Part shown: positions 31,941-40,057 of the stretch, in pieces
Layout: every line of letters begins with the position of its first letter
How positions within the stretch are numbered: the first letter of the stretch is position 1
Assembly (NCBI GenBank): GCA_024688685.1
Contig: JAILDX010000004.1
Location: forward strand, 248,001 to 312,000
DNA length: 64,000 bases
Direction: 5' to 3'
DNA from: Saccharofermentans sp.
Lineage (GTDB): Bacteria; Bacillota; Clostridia; Saccharofermentanales; Saccharofermentanaceae
Program-made: the position numbers and the translations under genes
Notes under the pieces: model-generated
The model's database searches: none
What the model saw: the letters and a program-made list of their open reading frames with translations, nothing else
What the model was told of the DNA's origin: nothing

Positions 31941-32099
31941 TCAGTATCTAGCGCTATCTATAGCACTAGATACGAACAATATCACGTACAGCAACAAGTA
32001 CAGCAGCATTGGTGATAGTACCAACCACCACGACCAACTAATCACCGAACACAGCTTTAAGATGACGAAGATCAGTGTCAGCACTTCAAGAAATCTCAT
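31941..32099 (-). CDS. small phage membrane protein
   Basis: A 52-residue gene with GGAGGTAAAC ahead of the ATG encodes MRFLEVLTLIFVILKLCSVI, then SWSWWLVLSPMLLYLLLYVI and a short polar tail: two hydrophobic segments separated by a Trp-rich turn. Proteins of this plan are frequent in Firmicutes phages near minor capsid genes, from memory. Role unknown. Confidence 0.6.
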   Translation of the reverse strand: MRFLEVLTLIFVILKLCSVISWSWWLVLSPMLLYLLLYVILFVSSAIDSARY

Positions 32100-32112
32100 G
32101 TTTACCTCCAAT

Positions 32113-32150
32113 GAAAAAGAGGTCAGGTATCATTGTGATACCGAACCTCT
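32113..32150 (-). terminator. terminator between minor capsid and scaffold gene blocks
   Basis: Minus strand: AGAGGT (32145-32150) pairs with ACCTCT (32118-32123), enclosing GGTATCA/TGATACC with a 3-base loop, followed by TTTTTC. A strong intrinsic terminator dividing the late operon. Confidence 0.85.
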
Positions 32151-32186
32151 TGGTGTCATAAACTATTGTGTTTGCTCTCGGAAATA

Positions 32187-32345
32187 CTACGCAGCTGGAT
32201 CCTTAGGAACTTTTCCAATGTACATGTCATAACTACGTTTTGCTCTCTCAGGAGCATCATCATTTATGACAAGACGACCATTATTATCGTAGTGACTCCA
32301 AGAAGGATTTGATCGCCAATATAGTGATTCCAACTTTGCCTTCAT
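32187..32345 (-). CDS. small hypothetical protein paired with the minor capsid/zincin gene
   Basis: A 52-residue gene starts 2 bases beyond the minor capsid stop codon and has GGGAGG 8 bases before its ATG. It reads MKAKLESLYWRSNPSWSHYD, then NNGRLVINDDAPERAKRSYD and a short tail. Small proteins with a DDAPxxAxxSY pattern occur behind phage or toxin genes in other Firmicutes, from memory. It could be a partner of the zincin domain encoded just before it, but that is only positional inference. Confidence 0.55.
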   Translation of the reverse strand: MKAKLESLYWRSNPSWSHYDNNGRLVINDDAPERAKRSYDMYIGKVPKDPAA

Positions 32346-32346
32346 A

Positions 32347-34119
32347 TTAATCGCCTCCCTTTGCAATCATTTTAACAAGTTCTCTAATATAATTCAACGC
32401 GAATTCATTATTCGACCCTCCAAAGTATCCTGCAAAGCATTCGGATATAATCTCACTACCATCCTCAAAACCAGCACTATAATTGGATAAGTTTTCAGCT
32501 AAGTATTGCATTAAATCACCTTTATAATCCGGTGAGAGTCTCCGCATAATCTTTTCTGCAATGGCTCTGCAATTTATTTCTGGGTGTATCATCGAAAACT
32601 TGTGACCTAACTCATGACAAATAATGGCACTACTATTAGTTCCCTTAACAAACAATCCTCCATCCGCTAAAACAGAATACTCATCTTCTAAAGCAGATTG
32701 GCTTCTAAAAGCATCTGCATTTAAATGTATCTTTCCAAATCTATCTGTCATCGCAAAATCATCGGCTGGCATTGAATTAGAACACACAAGAATAACAGGC
32801 TCCCGTTTTAGTTCTGGGAACAATTCAAATACTTGATCAGCAGCATCAAGCGATGTATTAACTGTTTGTACATCTCCTGTAAATGATCTAAATCCCTCTA
32901 GCCTTACATTACTGCGACTTGCTCGTTCTCGTAATTTGATAAACTCATCAGTTGTAATCTTATCTTTCTTATCTCTTTGGGGCCATTCGATTGATTTGTC
33001 ATCTCGAAAAGCACTCATGTTAACTCCCTCTGGTTTCCCATTCCCTGTGTACCCAGGCGCCAACCTCTTCGGATTCTTCCTCAGGTAGTCGTGCTCGCTC
33101 AGGTACTGGTTATGCCTTGCTGTCCACTCCTTGACACGTGCGTCATACTTCTGACGGTTTGATGGATCCACCGCTCCGTCACGAAGCCGCTTGTACTTCC
33201 TGATCTCGCGTTCAAAGTATCTCTGCTTCTGCTCTGCTTGGTAGTGCTCCTTGGTCTCGACATCATTCGGGAGTTCAGCAACTTCGGTCACGCCTTCGAT
33301 GTACATGAACAGCTGGTGCCTGCAGTTCGGATGCATGAATCCGTCTGCTTTGGATTCCGATACCAGCGGATGCTCACCGTCTGGCTTACCGTCCGCGTAC
33401 ACATCATCAATCATAACCTTACCCTGCCACTTCTGACAAATGGGACAGGTAATTCCGATTACGTTCGATACGACCAGATACTCGTCCAGCTCGTTCCTGA
33501 CATCGCCGTTAGCCTGTCTGGTAACCTCTGATGAGCTCGTTCTCAGTGCCATCTCTGCATACGATGCAATGTTAACTCTGTTTCCGTTGCTGTACTCGAC
33601 ACAGTTCAGTCCGGCAGACAGGAAGTCTTTCATCGCAGTATCCAGAGCCTGAGGTATCGTCATAGATCCGCTCTGTGCGAATATGTCTGCCTTCCTCAGG
33701 AAGTCAACGTAACCGCTGTTCATCCTGTTGAGGACTGCATATCTCTTGTTATCGATGTTCTTGACAGCCTCTTCTACCAAGACATCCATCTTCTTCGAAT
33801 TGACTCCAAAGAACCCTGGTCTTATCAATCCACGCCCTGCTCTTGCTGCAAGGTCAACAGCATCGTCAATACTGCCTTCGTACGCTTCCTGAAGGAACTC
33901 CTCGATTGCTTCATTGGCCAGATTGAAATGGTAATAGGTAAGGATCTTACACTTTTCCCGGTACTGTCGAAGTCCCTTGATCTGCTCTGCCTGCCACTGG
34001 GTCCACATGAAGCCTTCTCTGTCTTCCCAGTTTTTGTGTGCATCCATATTACGGATGGCCATGGCAAATAGGGCATCCTCCAACGCCTGGAAGATGTCAC
34101 CGATATCTTCCGGCGTCAT
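32347..34119 (-). CDS. phage minor capsid protein (Phage_min_cap2) with C-terminal zincin-like metalloprotease domain
   Basis: Residues 1 to about 300 are a minor head protein of the min_cap2/gp7 kind, including ITCPICQKWQGKVM and FMHPNCRHQ (a Cys/His cluster of this family) near 230-275. A basic linker (about 300-390) leads to a separate domain of about 200 residues with the zinc-protease motif SSAIICHELGHKFSM (His-Glu-x-x-His at 502-506) and EIISECFAGYF, which can supply a third ligand. The DNA of the last third is clearly richer in A+T than the first part. Similar head protein-toxin fusions (MuF type) are known; here protease activity is inferred from the motif. Confidence 0.8.
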   Translation of the reverse strand: MTPEDIGDIFQALEDALFAMAIRNMDAHKNWEDREGFMWTQWQAEQIKGLRQYREKCKILTYYHFNLANEAIEEFLQEAYEGSIDDAVDLAARAGRGLIRPGFFGVNSKKMDVLVEEAVKNIDNKRYAVLNRMNSGYVDFLRKADIFAQSGSMTIPQALDTAMKDFLSAGLNCVEYSNGNRVNIASYAEMALRTSSSEVTRQANGDVRNELDEYLVVSNVIGITCPICQKWQGKVMIDDVYADGKPDGEHPLVSESKADGFMHPNCRHQLFMYIEGVTEVAELPNDVETKEHYQAEQKQRYFEREIRKYKRLRDGAVDPSNRQKYDARVKEWTARHNQYLSEHDYLRKNPKRLAPGYTGNGKPEGVNMSAFRDDKSIEWPQRDKKDKITTDEFIKLRERASRSNVRLEGFRSFTGDVQTVNTSLDAADQVFELFPELKREPVILVCSNSMPADDFAMTDRFGKIHLNADAFRSQSALEDEYSVLADGGLFVKGTNSSAIICHELGHKFSMIHPEINCRAIAEKIMRRLSPDYKGDLMQYLAENLSNYSAGFEDGSEIISECFAGYFGGSNNEFALNYIRELVKMIAKGGD

Positions 34120-34131
34120 AAAAGCCTCCTG

Positions 34132-35616
34132 TTATACTGCGAACTCACCAGGAGCAGGAGGTTCATCTCCGCCCTGTGCTATTCCTTTTTCAATCTTGAT
34201 CCTCTCAACCTCAACTTTCTTCCACTCGTCATCCTTGGTATCGCCCCAGAGCTCATCAACCTGTGTTTCTGTGCTCATGAGATTAGAAGATGCTGCCTTG
34301 CCCAGAGTCTCGACCTGAGCCTCGAACGAAGGATTAGCATATTCTCCAAAAGTGATGTCTGCTTCAATGTTCTCCATACCCATTTCGTAGAGCGCTGCAT
34401 ATACATTCAGCACGTTCTTAACGAGTTCGGGAATAACGTTGTTTAGAGCATCGATGACCTTGTTTCTGGTATAGAGTGTCGCCTTCTCCTTTTCTCGCTG
34501 CGCCTCGGCATTGTCCAACTTCTTCACATCAATACCCAGCGTGCTCGGACTGATAATCCCCTGAAGGCACATATCCAACGTGTTGATATAAGTCGTGAGC
34601 AAACCATCGTAATCAATCGGCGGTGCATCCACAGTGATTTTATCCTTCGAATCCTCTGCCATATTGCCCTTGGTAGCAATGTACTGGTTATCAAACGGGT
34701 TCGGTGGAATGATGGTACCCGTCATAGGATCACGGGGAATCATCGTCTCAGGAATATACGTCTTGACCCTGCCGAGCCTTAACGCATCCTGCCACTGTGA
34801 TATGGTTTCGTCGAATGCATCGAAGCAGTCCGTCTTCCTGTCGAAGATGGAACGTCCTCTACCTTTGAACTTTGCCGACTTGTAAAACATCATCGGGATC
34901 GCCATTACGAAGTCATCAGTCCACGTAATCGGCTGAAGGTCCTTAAGCTCCGGAACATTGCTGAGGCTTACCTCATTGCCAAGATCGTCAAAGAGCTTGT
35001 AATCTATTCTTCCTTTGGTGTAATACTCTTCAAGGTAGTATGCCCTTCGAGTGTTCTCAACATAGTATCTGGTAGTGAATGTGACCTGCTTGATGCGGCC
35101 ACGCTCTTTCTCAAACTTGACACGGGATGCCGGATAGAACTCGATGATCGGATAGTCTGAGATATTTTTGTCAAACGATATCTTCCAAGCACCGTCTCCC
35201 TCAACGAGAACATCGCTGATTGCCTGTGCAAGCGTATCTTCGAAGTTGTTATCTTTCGATATCTCCTGCCAGGTATCATCCCATGCATTCGGACTCGTGA
35301 CTTCAATTCCGTTAAGATCACTGATGACGATCGATGTGATCATGTCAATCATCAGTCCCGGCAGACCACTATGTATCTTCCTGAGTTTGTTTCCCTTTGA
35401 CGGAACGGCCGCCCAGAACTTAGATCGTATCGAGTCATCATGTGCTGTAGTAATGCTCTTATAGAACTGCTCCAGCTCTGATGCACTGCCTCGATACCAA
35501 AGCTGATACTCGAAGCAGGAATCTAGATGCGTCATGTCAGCGTCTATCTTTATGCTATGATCTTCGGCAGGAACTATTTCAAGCCATCTTTTGATCATGT
35601 CCTTAACTGCTCCCAT
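34132..35616 (-). CDS. phage portal protein
   Basis: The 494-residue portal forms the DNA gate at one capsid vertex. It follows the terminase and precedes the minor head protein. The sequence SKGNKLRKIHSGLPGLMIDM, WKISFDKNISDYPIIEFYPA, and LQGIISPSTLGIDVKKLDN with NAEAQREKEKATLYTRN fit SPP1 gp6-type portals. The C-terminus is acidic and Pro-rich (GGDEPPAPGEF). Confidence 0.88.
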   Translation of the reverse strand: MGAVKDMIKRWLEIVPAEDHSIKIDADMTHLDSCFEYQLWYRGSASELEQFYKSITTAHDDSIRSKFWAAVPSKGNKLRKIHSGLPGLMIDMITSIVISDLNGIEVTSPNAWDDTWQEISKDNNFEDTLAQAISDVLVEGDGAWKISFDKNISDYPIIEFYPASRVKFEKERGRIKQVTFTTRYYVENTRRAYYLEEYYTKGRIDYKLFDDLGNEVSLSNVPELKDLQPITWTDDFVMAIPMMFYKSAKFKGRGRSIFDRKTDCFDAFDETISQWQDALRLGRVKTYIPETMIPRDPMTGTIIPPNPFDNQYIATKGNMAEDSKDKITVDAPPIDYDGLLTTYINTLDMCLQGIISPSTLGIDVKKLDNAEAQREKEKATLYTRNKVIDALNNVIPELVKNVLNVYAALYEMGMENIEADITFGEYANPSFEAQVETLGKAASSNLMSTETQVDELWGDTKDDEWKKVEVERIKIEKGIAQGGDEPPAPGEFAV

Positions 35617-35626
35617 TCTTTCCTCC

Positions 35627-36979
35627 TTACGCCGTCCTCAGCAGTTGAGGCTTAAACGGCTGTATTGAATACTCATCCGAGTCAAGACAGTCAACCGGAT
35701 AGCTGCCATCGTCTACCCGAACCCAGTCTTTTTCCAGATATTCATCCTCATCCCAACAAGCCTGCTCATATGCATCAAGCCACTGCTTCATATGAGATGC
35801 GATCCTTTTTCTTCCCTGGTTGATCAGGATCTCCTGCAGATGGATCCTGTCAACAATACCGTCCTTCTTGTAGGACGGAACTATATTCATGCTCTGCAAG
35901 CCGACATTATCAAGCGCATTCCTTAGTGCCTGGCGGAATAGCTTGTCAGCCGACTCACAGAACACGTTACAGTTCTTAAGCTTCGGATACACCTTAGTCC
36001 ACTTTAGGATAAATGCAGCGATCGCTGCAGCATATTGAGCATGATCCATGCCACTGTCTATGCCCTGTTTGTGGTAATACCCGTCTATTGCAATCACCTG
36101 CTCATATCCGGATGTGAATCCGTTCAGTGTTGCTACCGTAGCATCGGTACCGCCGACATCAACACCGACCGAGAAGTCGATGAAGGATATCTTCTTGTCG
36201 TAGAAACCGTCCGGGGTTTCTTCCACTATATCCTTGAGATTGATCTCCACATCCTTGGAGAACCCTGTATAGATGACTCCTGTAGCCGTTGTTCGCTTGC
36301 CGAGGATATCAGCCTTGAACCATTGGCTCTTCCTGTTATATGTTCCGATTATTTGCCTTAATCTGTCATCTGAGATAGACAGGTTGTCGGCAATAGTGAA
36401 GTGCTGGTAGTTATAACCATACTTCGGATCCTTCGTCTGATTTGCCTTATGAACAGCTTCTATCTCCTGATAGAACCAGTGTCTTGGCGGCTTCGGGTTC
36501 AGATCCATAAAGATCCTGCGCCGTTCTGCTACAGCTGTACGGTCAAAGCATTCCTGGATAAAGTTCTTGTGGCAGGTGTTTGCCTCCGTGATATATACAC
36601 AGCCCAGAGAGAAACCTCTGATCCTATCATTATCATTTATCTTGCTGCCGCCTGCTATAAGCACGACCTTCTCGCCTTTGGCCGTCTGTATATACAAAGC
36701 TTCGATGCCCTGATACTTCCCTTCTCGGCAGCGCCCACGGAAGTAATGCTTCAGACCGTACCCGTTCGAATCGATGATGTTCATTCTGGCAGTTCCCTGA
36801 GTGAATCCTGCAGCGAGATGGATCTTGTCCGTTGTGACTTCGATATTCATCGCAAACGCTATGATGTTGATCACGTTCTTACCGGCACGTTTTCCACCTT
36901 CTGCTATATTCAGCCAACAGGATCCGCTGCGTCTGATATATTCAGCCTGTTTTTTCGTGAATGGTGCATACTTACTCAT
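35627..36979 (-). CDS. terL: phage terminase large subunit
   Basis: TerL packages DNA using an ATPase and a nuclease. The 450-residue protein has NIAEGGKRAGKNVINI near residue 30 (Walker A variant with Lys-Arg), VYITEANTCHKNF and IFMDLNPKPPRHWFY (Walker B and coupling regions), and a C-terminal nuclease with SVGVDVGGTDATVA holding an acidic metal ligand. I start it at the ATG at 36979, 6 bases after AAGGTG and overlapping the terS stop; longer starts extend into the small subunit gene. Confidence 0.92.
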   Translation of the reverse strand: MSKYAPFTKKQAEYIRRSGSCWLNIAEGGKRAGKNVINIIAFAMNIEVTTDKIHLAAGFTQGTARMNIIDSNGYGLKHYFRGRCREGKYQGIEALYIQTAKGEKVVLIAGGSKINDNDRIRGFSLGCVYITEANTCHKNFIQECFDRTAVAERRRIFMDLNPKPPRHWFYQEIEAVHKANQTKDPKYGYNYQHFTIADNLSISDDRLRQIIGTYNRKSQWFKADILGKRTTATGVIYTGFSKDVEINLKDIVEETPDGFYDKKISFIDFSVGVDVGGTDATVATLNGFTSGYEQVIAIDGYYHKQGIDSGMDHAQYAAAIAAFILKWTKVYPKLKNCNVFCESADKLFRQALRNALDNVGLQSMNIVPSYKKDGIVDRIHLQEILINQGRKRIASHMKQWLDAYEQACWDEDEYLEKDWVRVDDGSYPVDCLDSDEYSIQPFKPQLLRTA

Positions 36980-37496
36980 TGCCATCACCTTCAGTCTGAT
37001 CCAGGAAGCTGTTAAGGTCTCTGTTGCCTTCCGCACTGAAGATCTTTCCTGTGAGCTCGTCGATGTCGCCCAGCTCTGCTATGTTGTCGGTAACGACTTC
37101 TCTCTTGTCTCGCCAAGCATCCGGCTTTCTGTTCTTCAGCCAGAATACCTGAGCTGCCGTGTCCGGAGGGACAGTCTTTTCTGTTTCTTTCACTACCGCC
37201 AGTTCATACTGTCTCGTCACAGGGTTGTATACCCTCTCTTTTACTATCTCTCTGACTGTAGCGGTACCCATTGCCTTCTTGAAGAGGGCTTGTTCCACTT
37301 CGCGGTCGGCAATTTCTTTGTTGCTTTTTATGGCGTCACGAATGTCACCGAATCTATTGACCCACTCATAGAATGTCTTTCGGGTCACGCCCATCTTATG
37401 GGCTATCTCTTCATCTGTGAGGCCGTCTCTTGCCCAGCCTTGAATAAGAATGAGTCCTTCGGGCGTCAGCCAGCGGTGGTACTTGCCTTTCGCCAT
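36972..37496 (-). CDS. phage terminase small subunit
   Basis: The 174-residue protein has an N-terminal helix-turn-helix (ARDGLTDEEIAHKMGVTRKT, then FYEWVNRF) for pac/cos recognition, a middle helical oligomerisation part, and a KNRKPDAWRDKREV stretch typical of this terS type. It overlaps terL by 8 bases. Headful (pac) packaging is likely for this group but not shown. Confidence 0.88.
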   Translation of the reverse strand: MAKGKYHRWLTPEGLILIQGWARDGLTDEEIAHKMGVTRKTFYEWVNRFGDIRDAIKSNKEIADREVEQALFKKAMGTATVREIVKERVYNPVTRQYELAVVKETEKTVPPDTAAQVFWLKNRKPDAWRDKREVVTDNIAELGDIDELTGKIFSAEGNRDLNSFLDQTEGDGNE

Positions 37497-37509
37497 GGGA
37501 TCCTCCTTC

Positions 37510-37899
37510 CTACTCGTTCCACCTCAATCCGCATTCGTTTATGATTTCATTGAACTCTTCAACATCATGAGGTTTGACATAAGGCTTTCCTTTCTCATCA
37601 ATACCTATATGGAGCAATTCGTGCCATATGAGGGTGTGCATCTGATCATCCGTCAGTCCTACACAATTCTGATCGTAGATAACGACCAGGAAATCATACG
37701 GACAAAAGAGCCTATACAGGTCTTGTGTCTTTTTGCATTCTCCAAGGACCTTCTTAGTCTTGCCCTTGGTCTTCTTCTTGAAACTTACAACGAATCCTAC
37801 AGCTATACCGAGATCAAGGAGTTCCGGTCTCTTCTTCTCGAGAACCTCAGCTCCCCATTCTGTTGCTTTATCTGATAGAGCGTATTCCGGTCCGTCCAT
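37510..37899 (-). CDS. putative phage metallopeptidase
   Basis: The 129-residue protein carries LIWHELLHIGIDEKGKPYVK (His-Glu-x-x-His) and then PHDVEEFNEII, the family signature of a small phage metallopeptidase found next to terminase genes. GGGAG lies 6 bases before the ATG at 37899; the longer frame upstream passes through a hairpin and is unlikely. Substrate unknown. Confidence 0.78.
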   Translation of the reverse strand: MDGPEYALSDKATEWGAEVLEKKRPELLDLGIAVGFVVSFKKKTKGKTKKVLGECKKTQDLYRLFCPYDFLVVIYDQNCVGLTDDQMHTLIWHELLHIGIDEKGKPYVKPHDVEEFNEIINECGLRWNE

Positions 37900-37914
37900 A
37901 GTTTTCTCCCAATA

Positions 37915-37945
37915 AAGAAGGGCACCGCCGAAGCGATACCCTTTG
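37915..37945 (-). terminator. UUCG-capped hairpin before the late genes
   Basis: Minus strand GGGTATCGC and GCGGTGCCC (37920-37941) pair over 9 bp around a TTCG tetraloop, followed by TTCTTTATT. It sits just before the metallopeptidase ribosome binding site, where an antiterminable late-operon terminator would be expected. Confidence 0.6.
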
Positions 37946-38033
37946 CTGATTTTTGACGGTATCATATTACCACATAAGTTACTGACATTCACTGACATCT
38001 TTGATTTTTCTGATATCACGCTTGTCCTTAGGA

Positions 38034-38078
38034 TCAAGAAAAATAAACCGCCCTTCAGCCTTAAACAACTTAGGGCGG
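38034..38078 (-). terminator. terminator between early and late phage genes
   Basis: Minus strand CCGCCCT (38072-38078) pairs with AGGGCGG (38048-38054) and is followed by TTTATTTTTC. A second 9-bp hairpin (CTTTCTGCT/AGCAGAAAG, 38121-38155) lies just upstream. Together they separate the small early genes from the packaging genes. Confidence 0.75.
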
Positions 38079-38161
38079 TAATGTTCTAACGTCAGAGGCC
38101 AACCGTCTGCTGGTAGCGCTCTTTCTGCTATTATTGCACCATCTTGAGCAGAAAGAACAAA

Positions 38162-38251
38162 TCACTTCTTCCTGGTACCGAACCAAAGAAGAGCGTAGAG
38201 CATCGCAAATACTGTAGCACAGATAATAGCTGTAATGATTATAGCTGTCAT
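38162..38251 (-). CDS. small phage membrane peptide
   Basis: A 29-residue gene, MTAIIITAIICATVFAMLYA then LLWFGTRKK, is a single membrane helix with a basic end. GGAG lies 6 bases before the ATG at 38251; an in-frame ATG at 38263 is possible but less well spaced. Function unknown. Confidence 0.5.
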   Translation of the reverse strand: MTAIIITAIICATVFAMLYALLWFGTRKK

Positions 38252-38271
38252 GTTAATCTCCATTTGTGACC

Positions 38272-38457
38272 TTACTCCTTTCCCAATATCTGCTTTGCCT
38301 GTTCTTCTGCTTTATCAAGACCATTTTGAAAAACTCCTATGGCTACCTTTGCTTTCTTTGCTGCTTCTTCTAACTTTTTTGTTGCGTCCTCATAGCCTTT
38401 CTTATAGCCATTAGCATAGAACTCTTGACCGTCTCGTAATTCATTGTAGTTTGTCAT
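38272..38457 (-). CDS. hypothetical phage protein, coiled coil
   Basis: The 61-residue protein is almost entirely helical and rich in Lys, Glu and Ala (KKLEEAAKKAKVAIGVFQNG). No family is recognised. It is part of a run of tightly packed small early genes. Confidence 0.55.
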   Translation of the reverse strand: MTNYNELRDGQEFYANGYKKGYEDATKKLEEAAKKAKVAIGVFQNGLDKAEEQAKQILGKE

Positions 38458-38463
38458 TCTTCC

Positions 38464-38673
38464 TCACTTTCCTTTCATTATTCTTGCCACATCTTCTCTT
38501 ATACCTTCATATCCCCATTCTGTTTCAATTAGGTCTGTGACTTTATCAATGATTTCATCATAAGGCTTGCCGTTCCTAATACTCCAATCAACACTACCTA
38601 AATGTCCTATAATAGTGTTGATTTCAAGTATGTCTTTATATATGTCATTAGGAATATCAATTACTAGTAGCAT
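38464..38673 (-). CDS. hypothetical phage protein
   Basis: The 69-residue acidic protein begins MLLVIDIPNDIYKDILEINT and ends in a helical charged region. The start at 38673 has GGAG 8 bases ahead; a longer frame to 38715 overlaps the upstream gene. The opening resembles short proteins often found in phage early regions. Function unknown. Confidence 0.55.
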   Translation of the reverse strand: MLLVIDIPNDIYKDILEINTIIGHLGSVDWSIRNGKPYDEIIDKVTDLIETEWGYEGIREDVARIMKGK

Positions 38674-38854
38674 TATCTTCACTCCTTTCCATCTTTGGTC
38701 CGCACTCCTTAACATCCAAGCACCTCATCGTGTGCCTTTTGCAATATGCAAATCTGTGAGTCATTCCTATCATGTGATAGTCTTTCGGCTTATACGAGTG
38801 CGACCATGTTCTTTCTTCACAAAAAACACAATTACGACAATTTGACACTTTCAT
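38657..38854 (-). CDS. small phage cysteine-rich (zinc-binding) protein
   Basis: The 65-residue protein has six cysteines: MKVSNCRNCVFCEERTW, later RFAYCKRHTMRCLDVKECG. The spacing suggests one or two zinc sites. The ribosome binding site is weak, but it overlaps the preceding gene, so coupled translation is plausible. Function unknown. Confidence 0.55.
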   Translation of the reverse strand: MKVSNCRNCVFCEERTWSHSYKPKDYHMIGMTHRFAYCKRHTMRCLDVKECGPKMERSEDNATSN

Positions 38855-39119
38855 TCTTCGTCGCTTCTTCCATCTTCGCACCGCAATTAGGGCAATAACT
38901 GTTCCTTACTAAACTCCAATCAAGCCAGACCTTACAATTAGAACACTCACGGTGTTCAGATAATCCTTTATGATATATCCACTTACCTGACGGAACTTGA
39001 TTTTCTCTCTTCATGGCATCCAGCTGCACCATAAGTTCCACATATCCGTAATATGATATCTGATCGTTAGCAAGCAGCTGATCAAGGCATTTTTTAGCAT
39101 TCTGATAATGTTCATTCAT
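38832..39119 (-). CDS. phage zinc-ribbon protein
   Basis: The 95-residue protein has a helical N-terminus (MNEHYQNAKKCLDQLLANDQ) and a C-terminal zinc ribbon: ECSNCKVWLDWS paired with YCPNCGAKMEEA. AAAGGAG precedes the ATG at 39119; an upstream in-frame start lacks a site. Such ribbons are common in phage early genes and may contact nucleic acid. Specific role unknown. Confidence 0.65.
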   Translation of the reverse strand: MNEHYQNAKKCLDQLLANDQISYYGYVELMVQLDAMKRENQVPSGKWIYHKGLSEHRECSNCKVWLDWSLVRNSYCPNCGAKMEEATKNESVKLS

Positions 39120-39276
39120 TTTGATTACTCCTTTCCTTCTTAATCCAAGTCTCAAGAACAGGCTGATTATCAACGATTTTGAGAAAAAGGTTATAGTCAT
39201 TCAAACAAGTAAACTCGTCATAGTGTTGTTCTAAATCTTCTTCTAGCGCCTTTCGACTAATCAATTCAATTATCAT
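39112..39276 (-). CDS. small hypothetical phage protein
   Basis: A 54-residue gene with GGAGTAATC ahead of its ATG encodes MIIELISRKALEEDLEQHYD, then EFTCLNDYNLFLKIVDNQPV and a helical tail. It overlaps the zinc-ribbon gene by 8 bases. The same GGAGTAATCAAA ribosome binding sequence is used by both genes. No family recognised. Confidence 0.55.
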   Translation of the reverse strand: MIIELISRKALEEDLEQHYDEFTCLNDYNLFLKIVDNQPVLETWIKKERSNQNE

Positions 39277-39282
39277 ATTTGA

Positions 39283-39723
39283 TTACTCCTTGATGATGAT
39301 TTCTCCTCTTGGCACATATCTCCATACGTTCTCCAGAGCTGATTCGTGATATCTATAGATCTGCCGCTCCTCGTACCCGTGCAGTCCTGCGATCTTTCTC
39401 CAGCTCATCCTGTTCAGGTATCTGTCAATGAGAACTGCTTTCTCTACTTCGTTATCCAGATGTTCAATTACATCAAGAGTCTTCATATCCTCCGCGTGAA
39501 GGACGGTAAGCTTCTGCTCTATCTTTGAACAGATCTCAGAATAATTGAGCATCTTCGTTTCAGTCGACTTGGGATCGGTACCGGGAAATGATTCTTCGTA
39601 CTTCCCAATGCCTGAGGTCGATGCCAGGACTTCTTCCTGTTTCCTCTTCAGGCTCTCAACATGGCTTGCCACACCGTACATGCGGTTGAGCCAGCACTTT
39701 GATTCATATTGTTTATCCGTCAT
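39283..39723 (-). CDS. phage sigma-like late transcription regulator (ArpU/RinA-type)
   Basis: The 146-residue protein has a C-terminal sigma-70 region 4-like helix-turn-helix: VEKAVLIDRYLNRMSWRKIA, then GLHGYEERQIYRYHESALEN. It is the last DNA-binding protein before the packaging genes, where RinA/ArpU-type activators switch on late transcription. Its promoter target is not visible to me, but the terminator hairpins at 37915-38078 lie between it and terS. Confidence 0.75.
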   Translation of the reverse strand: MTDKQYESKCWLNRMYGVASHVESLKRKQEEVLASTSGIGKYEESFPGTDPKSTETKMLNYSEICSKIEQKLTVLHAEDMKTLDVIEHLDNEVEKAVLIDRYLNRMSWRKIAGLHGYEERQIYRYHESALENVWRYVPRGEIIIKE

Positions 39724-40055
39724 CTTATCTTCCTCTCATCATTGAGTGCCATGATCAGATCATCAGTGGCATCGTTATCCGGAATACCGATAAAGCCTTC
39801 ATCGTCTTTGCAGCAGATCAAATAATCCCCTGAAACGAACTCCGGCCAAGACCATAGTTGTGATTTCCAGAAGTCCATAACAGGATTCATCGGGAGTCCG
39901 TTCTGCTTTCCTTCTTCGTTACAGATAAGAACATATCCTGTCGGTGATGCTACAACTTCAACTGGACCATCAACAAACTTTTGCAAGTAATACAGATGAT
40001 TTTGTATCTCATCGATAACGGCCTTATGTCCTACCTTACAGCTGATGATTCTCAT
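39720..40055 (-). CDS. DUF3846 domain protein
   Basis: The 111-residue protein has the DUF3846 pattern: LYYLQKFVDGPVEVVASPTG, then VLICNEEGKQNGLPMNPV and a GDYLICCKDDEGFIG segment. These proteins are common in phages and mobile elements of Firmicutes; their biochemical role is unknown. It overlaps the sigma-like regulator gene by 4 bases. Confidence 0.75.
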   Translation of the reverse strand: MRIISCKVGHKAVIDEIQNHLYYLQKFVDGPVEVVASPTGYVLICNEEGKQNGLPMNPVMDFWKSQLWSWPEFVSGDYLICCKDDEGFIGIPDNDATDDLIMALNDERKIR

Positions 40056-40057
40056 TA

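Noticed and set aside
32347..32950. Frame change or broken gene in the C-terminal part of the minor capsid gene because of its different base composition
   Set aside because: The frame is continuous and ends in a coherent HExxH domain, so a fusion explains it better than decay.
37159..37875. Long plus-strand open frames opposite the terminase small subunit and metallopeptidase genes
   Set aside because: They are antisense shadows of genes with clear motifs and have no ribosome binding sites.
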